Source of the DNA: Plutella xylostella
Lineage: Eukaryota > Arthropoda > Insecta > Lepidoptera > Plutellidae
DNA length: 64,000 nucleotides
Direction: 5' to 3'
Assembly: GCF_932276165.1 (NCBI RefSeq)
Contig: NC_063994.1
Coordinates: forward strand, 9,052,001-9,116,000
Made by a program: the position numbers and the translations under genes. Below are positions 24,520-36,500 of the stretch, piece by piece; positions within the stretch are counted from its first letter, which is position 1; each line of letters opens with the position of its first letter. The notes under the pieces were generated by a model. The model made no database searches. It was not told the DNA's origin and saw only the letters and a list, made by a program, of their open reading frames with translations.

Positions 24520-27500
24520 TTACTCGGCCGGGGCGGGCTTCGGTCGCGCGGTCTTCTGGAGTACCAGCACGTTCTCACTCACCTCTCCTTCCGGGAACTG
24601 CGGGGTAATGGGTTATGAATTAAAAACGATGTCCTTGGGAAGTCTTTGAACAGAGCCCTTCAGGTCAACCCTCAGGCAATCTAGGTCAATCTTAGATTAT
24701 TGCCATGGTTTTCCCGAATTAGCCTATTAGATGAGTAGATCAACAGATGACATAACAATTACCTAAAGGCCCAACACAAAATATATTGAGCTTGAAAAAA
24801 AATCACCCCAAAGTTCAGGGTAAGGCACTTTAAATCTTTTACAAAGCTACTAAAAACCTCTCATCAAAACTAACCTGTGTATGCGGCAGCAAATACAGCT
24901 GTCTATACCCGGTCAGCACCTCCTCCAACCGTCCCTTCAGCTTGTCAAACATGACCACGAGGTCCGGCGTGGGCTTGGAACTGTACTCGGCGCGCCACCA
25001 CCGCTGCGGGTTGTTGAAGAAATATTCGGACTCGTAGGTCTCGCCGATCTTGTTGAACGGAGGGTCGCAGTTTAGGTAGCGCGTGGTGGCGTTGATGTGC
25101 AGGTGGCTGGAACGGTTTATTATTATTTATTTATTTAACTCTTTATTGTACAAATGTTTTCAGGGGTGTTAGTGGTAGAGGTGGTGTCAGCAGCGCTGAC
25201 TCAGCACTGATAAAAATAAAATCTATGATTAAATCCGTTCTAGAAATGGGAGTAATGGAGAATCCGTGTTTCATGAGTTTTATTTATGAAAGGTTATTTC
25301 ATCTACGGCTGTTACAGATGCTGGTCGTGAGATGCCTAATCAGGGACAAAGGGCTCGAACCTACTCGAACGAACTGAATTTAAAATTTAAGTAAGTATCT
25401 CGTAGAAGAAAACTCTCTTTGCGAAGCGCTACCGCTACCTCATTCGTATTTCCAAAAGAAGACCTAGTTGTCGCCCGTTATAGTGTGACCATTAGTGCTG
25501 TGCACTCCCTGAGGCATGTGCGGCGAGGTGCGGGGTGGGGCGAGCGTGACAGAGACAGAGATAGACACGTGACAGAGCGCAGTAGCCGTTTGTGCCCCAG
25601 GTCTCGCCGCTCGCATACCTCAGAGAGTGCACAGCATTAATGGTCACACTATAATAAATGTGATGTATGTACCTGTATAGCGGCGTGGAGTGGCACGGCA
25701 TGGCAAACAGCACGCTGCTCTTGTTGCTCGGCAGCGCCTCCCTCAGCAGCGGCATCACCTGCGATTACATACCAAATTTCATTAAAATCGGTTCAGCCGT
25801 TTTGACCCGAAGAAGTAACAAACATATATGTATACTTTTGCCTTTATAATATTAGTAGGATTTATTAATAATAATTCACAAAGTTTTGTACAGTATGGAT
25901 CATTAAGTCAAGTCAAAGTCAAAGTCAAAAATTTTTTATTCATCGTACAAATATAAAATTTTCTGATGAACGTCAATTTTTACAAATTACTCTCCGTTCG
26001 GATAAGGGGGGGCTCTTTCTGTCTAAGGAGAAGAACGGAGGCAAGAAACTCCTGAGCCATCTTTTCAAAAAAAGACTTAAAACTAGTTGGTATACAATAG
26101 GTACATATAAGCTTAATTATTATTATTATAATAATATGAGCAGAGCTAACTACTTATCACAGCCATGCATTAACGTCCTCTAAGTAATCATCAATTCTAT
26201 AATAAGCTTTTTTACTGAGTTTCTCTTTAATGTAACACTTAAACTTATTCTCTGGCATTTGAGCAACTTCTGCTGGAAGCTTATTATAAAATCTAATACA
26301 GTACCCTAAAAACGATTTATTAACTTTCGCCAGACGCATCGCTGGAAAAGCCAGCTTATGCTTGTTCCTAGTATTAATGTCATGATTACTGCCAATTGTA
26401 TCAAAAGTTGAAATATTCTTTCGTACATACATTAAATTGGAAAAAATGAACTGACATGGAACTGTAAGGATGTTAATTTCTTTAAATAGTTCTCTCAATG
26501 AATCCCTGGAACCAAGTTTGTATATAGAGCGGATGGCTCTTTTCTGTAATACAAATATAGTCTCAATATCAGCGGCTCTACCCCAAAGCAAAATTCCATA
26601 CGACAATAAGCTGTGGAAATAACTAAAGTAAACTAATCTGGCGGTTTCAACGTCGGTCAGTTGTCTAATTTTCCGTACAGCAAAAGCTGCCGAGCTCAAC
26701 CTTCCAGCCAATTTGGCAATGTGAGGTCCCCATTGTAACTTTGAATCTATAGTCATACCAAGAAAGACAGTATCATTAACTAGGTCCAATTTATTCCCAT
26801 CTAGAATAATGTTAGTATCGCATTGTCTAACATTCGGCAGTGTAAATTTAATACATTTCGTTTTCTTAGAATTCAATAAAAGATTATTTACGGTAAACCA
26901 ATCGTGTATGTCAGATAGAATAGAATTAATTTCATAAAAAATATTTTCACTTCTTTTAACTTTAAAAAGCAAAGAAGTATCGTCAGCAAATAAAACTATA
27001 TTAGTCAATTTTTCAACCATAAAAGGCAAGTCATTAATATAAATGAGGAATAAAAATGGTCCTAGAATAGATCCTTGAGGGACGCCTATCTTTACATGAG
27101 CCCCTGTGATTTAGTATTATTAATATCGACCCTTTGTTGCCTCTTGTCTAAATATGAAGCTATCAAATCTAAAGCCTTTCCTCCTATTCCATAGTATCTC
27201 AGTTTCGAAATTAAAGTCTGATGGTCCACACAATCAAACGCCTTCGACAGATCACAGAAGACTCCAATAGCATCGTGATGGTCTTCCCAGGCGTCAAATA
27301 TGTGCTTAATTAACGCAGTACCGGCATCGGTTGTTGATTTGCCTTTTGTAAAACCATACTGCTGGCTATGAAACAGTCGAGCTTCATTGAAATGCAAAAG
27401 CATCTGACTGAGTATGATCCTCTCAAATATTTTACTCAAAACTGGAAGAACCGAGACAGGCCTGAAATTTGCAGGGTCCTCCATATCCCCACTCTTGAAC

Positions 27501-30500
27501 AGAGGTATAATTTTACTCAATTTCATAAGATCTGGGAACACACCTTCAGCGATACATTTATTAAAAATGTTAGCCAAAATTGGGGCGATTTTATTAATAA
27601 TAGAAAGAACAAATTTAACTGACATTCCCCACAAGTCTTCAGTTTTCTTCATATTTAAGGACTTAAATGTTTTTATAATAGTTAATGTATTTATATATCT
27701 GAATTTAAATTCCTTATCGGTTGAAGGTGCGTTCTCCTTCATCAGGGTTTCAGCTAATGTAGCTGAAGAATCTAGGTTGCAAGTAGTCTCTAAAGGAATG
27801 TTCGTAAAAAACTCTTCAAAAACTCTCGCCACCTCGTCATTTGATGTTATTATGTCATTGCCTACCTTTAAAGATAAATTAGTCTCGCGTGTTCGATTCT
27901 TCCCCGTTTCGTTATTAATAATATTCCAAATGGCCTTAGATTTGTTAGCCGAGTCTTTAATCTTGTTATTAATAAAAATTGTCTTCGCACAGTGACAGAC
28001 ACATTTGTACATTTTGCTATATTTCTTCACATAAGATTGAAAGTCAGGGCGGAGTATGAATGTTTTCATCTCATACAGATCATATAATGTCGCCCTGCTT
28101 TTGCGAATACCATCTGTAGCCCAGTCACAAAATTTAATTTTATTGTCTATCAAAACTTCCTTCGTTTCAAAATTACTCTCAAACTCATCAGCTATTATCT
28201 TAAATAAGTTAGTATACATCTCATTAGAATTGCAATCTACTTTAACCCTCGGAAGTTTTTCGCCTAGTTTCTTCAAGTAATTGTCAATTTTCTTTGTAGT
28301 AATCGGTCTGCATCTAACCTTAGTTTTATTTGTCTTGTCAGTGTTTACTAAGGTAATGGTCTGCCCACTGTGGTCTGACCTCAGACAATTTATCACACTA
28401 CTGTCTTTAAACTCACAGTTACAGAATATGTTATCTAGACAAGTGGCCGACGTGGATGTAATCCTAGTTGGTTCCAGAAAGACATTAAAAAGATTAAATG
28501 ATTTAAAAAGTAACAGTAATTTCGACCTATTAGGAGAGTCACCTAATAGGTCAACATTAAAGTCACCACACACTATTACTTCCTTTTTACTATTGGAAGC
28601 TAACCTTAGAACATCCTCCATGACAGTCTCAAAGGTAATGAAATCACCAGTAGGTGGCCTGTAGGTACATACTATTATATACTTGTTTAGCTCTGCACAT
28701 GAAATTTCTATATGGTGTTTAACAGAAAGAGCTACTATGTCCTTTCGTTCTTTACATTTACAATTTTCTTTAAGAAATATAAGTGACCCGCCATGCTCGT
28801 TGCACTTTCTGTTAAAACAGCTTATAAGTTTGTAATTTTTCAATTGGAACATCATTTTATTCTCGTCTAACCAATGTTCTGTGATACATAAACAATCAAT
28901 GTTAAATTTTTCCGAAAATAGTTCTATTTCTAACAATTTAGAAGAAAGACTCTGAATATTCTGATGTACCACTTTAAATTCATTCTTAAATGTCTTGTCC
29001 TTTAATAGTTTTGAGCCGAGAGAGCAGTGAACTGAATCAATCTTTATATCAACGCTATGATGCTCTCCCGTTGTCTGAGAATCTAATTTAAATCTACTGT
29101 AGTATAACTATTATCAGTATTACTACTGACGATGTCAATAGGGACACAAGTTTTCTTCGTTATAATGCTTATAACTGAGTTAATAAGATGAGCTACTTCT
29201 GTAGCTAGACGTCGTTTCTGATTTGAGGACAAAAATAAACTGTCCCAAGTCAACTTAAAATTATCTACGTATAAATTAGTATCAAAGAAATTGATACAAT
29301 CAGATTTACAACATGCATTGTACATTGTTTTATTTAGGCTACATGTCATATAATTGCATTTGTCAGGCAGTGTGCATGAGTAAGGAAATGCACAAACAAA
29401 TACATGTTTTGTAGGAAGGCCTTCTAATATAGCAAAACTTCTATGTATGTCAGACTTTGACACCCCTAAACTATTTCCCACCATAATAAATATAGTTGTT
29501 TTGTCAGTGTGTGACCTCTCTGAAATTAATTCAACTATTTGTCCGAATGTAAGTTCTGGGTAACAATAATTAACAACTTTTCCATTTACATGATTACCCA
29601 ACATGTGCCCGAAATCCTTGCCAAGCCTATCGGAATATACAACTGTGCTGTAATCCTCGCTTGAATTGCTACTACTTGTAGTAAGCCTTGTCAAGGTAGT
29701 GGGTGACATCTTAGGTAACTGCTTATTACCTACTATTCTACTAGCTGCCTGAGAATAGGTGGGTTTCCTATGTAATTTCTTAGTGGAGGCCTGAAAAACA
29801 TCTGCTGCCGCCGATCCGCTCTGGATGACCTCTGAGGATGGCGCGGCCGTCGGGAGGCTGGTGGTGGCCGCCAGGAGTCTGGTGGTGGCCCTCGGGAGAA
29901 TGGTGGTGGTCCCCGAGAGTCCGGTGGTGGTCCCCGAGAGTCCGGTGGTGGTCCCCGAGAGACCAGTGGTGAGTCCAGTGGTGGCCAACGGGATGCTGGT
30001 GGTGGCCGCCAGGAGTCTGGTGGTGGCCCTCGGGAGACCAGTGGTGAGTTCAGTGGTGGCCAACGGGATGCTATTTGTGGCCTCCGAGGTGGTGGTGGTG
30101 GCCTCCGGAGATGCGGTGGAGGCTTCAGCAGGTGAAGACTTCTCCGGCAGCATCTCAACCCGAACTAAGCCCACACTTCTCAGCACCAGCAGCTGGTTTT
30201 CATACTCCACAGTTCTCTGGTCTAGGGCAGACTTCAATGTGGCCAGCCTAGACTGTAGCATAGCCATGTTGAACTCGCACTCTTGGTTGTTGTCTGCGAG
30301 TTTCTGGTTGTAGTCCGACATCTGTTCTTCATATTTATTTACCAGTAGTTGTAGTCTCACTCTATCCTTTTTCAATGGAAGGTACGTCTTATGCTTTTTC
30401 AATGCTCGCTCAGACTTCCTAATATATTTATTTATTTTAATATATTTTTTAAGCCTGTTTGCACCTTTGATATTGATTGATTTGCTTGGAGTGGTGAGGT

Positions 30501-33500
30501 CTATTGTTGGCATAGGGGTGTGATGTAGGGTAACTAATTCATCGTACAGTGCCATTGTCTTATTTGTTTCTTCGCTTGCATGTGCTTCATTTATTTGCTG
30601 GATTTCTGTGTGTGCTTCAGCCAGTTGATGCTCCAGGCTGCAGATCTTTGTCAAGGCAGCTTCATATAAATCCTGACACTCTGTGTTTGATCTCAGTACA
30701 ATCTCCAGCTCATCACATTTGCCTTGTAAGTCTTGGTATTGGATGTCCATTTCAGCGATGACATTCTTTAGGTCGGTGTTCTTTTTCAAAAGGGAATCAA
30801 ATTCCTTTTCGTTGTCCTCCCGCTCTGCCATCAGTTGGCTTGAGAGGTCACGAGACGCCTTGAGATCCTCCAAAGCTGTCCTCAGCTGGATCTCCAGGTC
30901 ACGGCTCTGCACCTTCCGGGTCATCATCCTCGACATCTCTGAAAACCAACCGGGGTTTCCCGTTAGTATCTTGATAGGTAGAACCGAGAAGATGATTATC
31001 CAAGACACAAAATAACCCTCTTTAGGTATAACTTGATCAAACCAGATACCAATAGGTTATAATAATTATTAAGTAATATATTGTAAGTCTATGTAAAAAA
31101 TGATCAAAAGGTAACTTATTTGTTAGTTATCATAAACAATGTAGTCATGAACACAAACTATAGGTGGGGAGGGAGTAATATGCATAATATGTTACTTAAA
31201 TGAATAGGTACTCAGTGGTATTATTGACTTAGAATTATGTAAACCTTAAGCCAAAAAACAATCACTTGATCATTATTCAATGAAGTACTAATAGCAATTA
31301 AGTAGGTGGAGACTATGATATAGTAAGAATAGGGAATAAGGGATACAAAAGCTAATAGAAAGTTTGAAAATTAGAAATGAAAACAACAAAGTTTGAAAAT
31401 GACAAAGTCTAAAAGTGGGTTAAGGAAGTGTGAAAAACATTTCACGTATGCAGCAAACTAATGAATAATGATTAAATAATTTAGTGTTTATGATTTGAAA
31501 TGAGTAATACTAGTAAAAATATGTAATTTTAACAATACTCCCCTGATAGATATCCGTTGGCAAATTCGAACTTTGACAGGTGCCGTTGCTTCAAATATCC
31601 GAGTCCCGTAAGTGTTTTATTTCAGGGTTTGAAGGCTTGTCTTCATTTGCACAGCTGTATAACACTATATTCTTTAAGTTAACACTAGTTTTATACGTAA
31701 TTAGACATTAAATTTAGTAATATTAAAATAAATTAACTCAGCTGTTTTTTTGACACCCGGTTCGTAGGGTTGCCAGGGTAAATAAAAAAAAAAAATTAAT
31801 AATAATAATACGTGGGGACCTCTCACAGAAGGCCATCCGACCCCAAGCTACGCAGAGCCTTATATGGGTATCGGATATATGTATAGATATGACCGCAGGA
31901 CCGCACCGCAGGTTCCGTGTACAAATATCTCTCACCGGGGATCGAACCCAGAACCCTCGGCATAGCAGTCAGGGTCACTAACCACTACACCAGTCGGCCA
32001 TTGGTGTCTTAAATAGGTTTTTTAAAGGGTGGGAGTTTGCTTCGAGACTTTTTTTGACGTCATCATCAGTGACTCCTAGTGTAATGAGGCGAGCAATCAA
32101 GAACACGGTTGATGTGCGAATGGACTTTATTATTAATATGAAGTACGTATTAGGAACCTATGTATGGAGGGAAGGTGTTGCCACACTACACCTTCCCCCT
32201 TTTCGAATAAAAAATGTTACATAATTACATTTTTTCAATTTTTAATATGAGTCTGTAATTGTTAAAATAGATTTTTACAAGTAATTACAGATACAGAATA
32301 ATCAGACATTTAAATTTCGTTCTTCTCCAAGGTTACTAATATGTTACTACTTAAGTTCACAAAATTACTTAAAATTGGTTGCTTTTAAACAAAAAAAAAT
32401 ACATTTTGAATCTTTTTATATACAGGAAAATCCTAATTTAAAAAAATATGAAAACTCGGGTATGTTAGTTACGTACAAACTCTATATAAATGTATAAACA
32501 TTAAAATTTAAATTGATTTTATAGAAATAAGTTATTGCAAGTGTTTTTGTACTGAACACAAAAATTAAACCACATCGTTGACATCAAAGCTTTTTTTTTT
32601 TTTTCATTGATTACATGGTTAAACACGTAAAGTTAACATTAAGAATTTAAGTGTGCACTTTATATCCAACAAAGAATAATATAATTTCCGGACTATTAAT
32701 ATTTTAGTTTTATTTATTTTTTAATACAATTTTAGTTACGGATATCTTAATGAATACCAAGTATTAACATAATATATTACGTATTAATTTCCTATTGCAA
32801 ATTCTGATTCTGAAAAGATTTATTATTATGATAGTGCACACATTAATACAATATAAAATGAAACAATAAGTACAATTATAAGTTTCCTCAAAACTTAACA
32901 TATATTTTATCTTAACATAAAGTAATGTTGACGCATTGTTGACGACTCGCTTGTTGATAATTGCTTACCCAAACATAAATGTATTTACCTATTATTTAAA
33001 AATAATTTATTTTTATTACATCTGTATAGCTGTATAGGTACCCTTAAAATGTATACTCCAAACATATTTTTAGATTTAATATTAAAATTTCAATAAGTAT
33101 TTATATTAATTATTTCAAGTTATTTAGTTTCAATATTATTAAAACTCCGTATATATACTTGTTCTACAAGAAACTCATTTAACACAAGTTGTGTCCAACT
33201 AAAATTCAAAATTATCTAATGATTATAGAAGGATTTGTCCTTGACTGTACTTGTAAATATATTTAAATGTAAATTATTCGTTTATATGATTTATTACATT
33301 ATGATTAAAACTTTCTCTTGTCTTCTTTTTTTATATCAAACTGACGTAAGCTAATAATTTAAACCATTATAATTTTTCTTTCTATAGATATTTCCTTTTT
33401 TTAAAAAATATTTCTTTAGACATTTACTTATATTTCATTTATTTTGCGTATATTTATAATCATTTTTTTTTTATTTTTATTTTTTTATTTTGCTTATATA

Positions 33501-36500
33501 TTTCATCATTCATATTCTTTTATTTTCAAAGTCATCTTTTATTATTATTTATACTTTTATTTCATTTCACACACATACATTTACGAAAAGGTACATATAA
33601 TTATTTCCACTCTTTGGTGGGCCAGCGCTGGTCTTCATTATTTATTTATATATTTATCTGTAGGGTACGCAAAACAACGAAAGTCGACTCTATAATAATT
33701 ATAATATAAAACACATATTCCATAAATATTACAAGGGCACATTTAAACTAGCTCTACTCTTAGGCAATTCCAAAATTCTTCACGGAGGGTTCTCGACCGC
33801 ACTATGATCAGAAATAAGGACGTGACACCTTGTTGTACCCTACCATATGTACCTTCGATGACTTTGCTATTTACTTTTTATTTATATAAGTCCTCTGACC
33901 ATACGTAATCGCTAATTATCTTGGTAATTGCGCTCTGTATGTCCCTTACTCGTATTACCTTCTTTATATTACTCATATCCTTTAGAATCCTTCGGCCAAT
34001 AAAATATTGTTAACGCTTGGGTGATCAGTCCAATTGTTTATCAACGTCTTAGAGACCAAAGTATCCTCAACCATACATTACTCACGTGCACATGAGCTAC
34101 TGAACCTTCATACATCACCATATATTCTTCATCATTGCTTACTCATAGTCATTTTCACTATAATACATGCATCTTCATTCAATTAAACTAAACTTTTCAA
34201 TTCCTAGTCTCATAAGAGTCTAAACAATCTTTATACATAAACATCGACACCTATACCCTTCGCTTATCTACATACGACGACGACAAGACGATTCGTACCT
34301 AATCATCATTTCTTGGAACGACAAAAAGATCTTTAATACTACATCTAGCCGTGTCTTTGCTCGCAAAATAAACTTTATACTCTATATTTTCCTTATCTTT
34401 CTTCTATTGCGATTTCGTTTTCTTTTTAAACCATTATGTTAACGTAACAATATCTAATATTTATTTACTATATTTTTATTCTTTACATTCCAAACGTCAT
34501 AATTTTTATTTATGGGTACCTAAGTTTAAAATCAGTAACTATTTTTCAAAATAATTTTTCGTAATCTAAATCTGGTACGTAGTTATATTTTTATTAGTTT
34601 ACTAAATTTATTTATTATTTATTTATCTATATTCTGTAGTGACGTACGTGTCTTTTCGAGATACTGTACATTTTAATAATACGTGTTGAAATTTATGTTG
34701 ATACTGGAACTTCATTAAACTATTGAGATATTTAATTAAAAAAATTACAAATGCCGACTTCTAAATTATTTTATTTTTTGAAATTTGTACAGGTGGTCAG
34801 ATTTCTCTGAATCTAACTGTACTTAAGCACGTATGTATTTTTATCATCAGTTTTTATTTTTATAATGTATTTAATTATCTAACGCGTTGAATTTTTGACT
34901 ACTGCATATTTCGTGATTCTGTTTTAATACTTCCAATGAATGATATTCTAAACGTAGTTACATCCAAAAATGATAACTTTATTTTAGACCTGTTATAACT
35001 TTAGCTTAAATGTTGCATCGAGACATGACATGGTTTCCCAATATGCATGATCATCAGATTCCTCACTGCATGCGCGGCGGATCGAAATACGATATCTGTC
35101 GAGCGTGTGACCATTTTAGTAGATGAACTGAGAAGTATGTTTTTGTTATATGGATTCAAAGAATAATGCTATGCATCGCTCCAAATATATAATTGAACTT
35201 TGATACGTGTTTATAAGAATAGGTCTAATACAATTATTGCTATCTTCTCTATGGGATATTAGTATAAGATAATGGGATAAATGGGAAAAATATATTATCG
35301 GTTTTAGCGTTACGAAACTATCTCATATAAAATATCTCTTTATGAATGCGATTCTGTTAGGTACAAGAAAAATACCATTATATTATGGTTTTTATTTATT
35401 ATACTGTAAAGATTATAATTGTTAGTATAGGTACTCGTAAGTATGAAACATTTAAACGGTATTGTTTTTAATTGTCACTAGTGAAATATTAAGATTTGTA
35501 TTTATTGAATTGCATATTTACGTACTATTAATTTCATTTGACCAATATCTGGCTCATAGTGGATTATTTAAATAATTGATTTTTATTTTCCTATTTTACT
35601 TTTCATTTGATGAAGTATTTATAATTGTAAATTAAGTGCAATAAAATATTTTATTTATTATTTCTTATCTTCGTATCTATAATATTATGTGATTTAATAA
35701 ATGAATAGCGGTTTAATTTTTAAATGCAAATAATCAATTTAAATATAGCTAAAAAAAAATGGCTAGTCAAGGAATGTTTTTATAGTACCAAAGAATATTT
35801 TGAATTTAAGTGATTAAGTAAGTAAATAGGAAATTGTGCAATGCACTGAATTTGTAATTTGGATTATTTTATATTTTAAACAAAAATGTATATCTATTTA
35901 AGTATATAATTTAATTTATTGTAATTTGATTAGGTTAGCAATTTAATTTTGAAATTTGAATAATACTTTGACTGAATTTAGACATTTTAAATTAAAACAT
36001 ATTTTCGAACAAATTATAAAAATAAGGTAAGATTTTCTATTATTATATATTTTATTATTTGGTAATTTTATGAGTTCCATTATTTATCGGTATTAGAATT
36101 GTCTTATCTTTTAAAAATCAAGTTTTTTTTTGTGATTTAAGCCAAGTATTTTTTTGTTTTGAAAAAATGAAATTTTGCATGTAGTTACTTTAAACCTGTA
36201 AAATAAAATATCCTGAAATGAAATATAATATTATGTAATATAACAATTGAAAATAAGTATCGACACGTACGATATATGTATGATTTCTAATAAACCTAGT
36301 CGTCAACAAGCGTCAATAACTAATTACATACACAATATACATTACATCTTTTCCCAAAGAAAATAAACATGCAACAATTTATAACTGAATTACTAATATT
36401 AATACTTTAGAACTGAATTACTATTTAAGCATTCGAATACTATTTATTCTTACTGAAATATTTATGTATTCATCTTCTACATAAAATTTAAAAGATACTT

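Larger units (their letters stand above)
25908..31020 (-). mobile_element. LINE, near full-length copy (ORF1 intact, ORF2 frameshifted)
   Basis: 3' end at the left with a (GTCAAA)n / (TTTGAC)n tail; ORF2 at 29107-26157 and ORF1 at 30936-29083. The 5' boundary was not found. A close sister copy, truncated in ORF1, is at 39569-42827. It fills part of PIG-B intron 7. Confidence 0.85.

Noticed and set aside
27368..28664. Plus-strand ORFs of 70-190 codons
   Set aside because: They are antisense shadows of LINE ORF2; the same ORFs recur antisense to the second copy at 40475-42331.
29733..30313. Pro/Arg-rich minus ORF and Val-rich plus ORF
   Set aside because: Alternative frames over the repeat segment of LINE ORF1.
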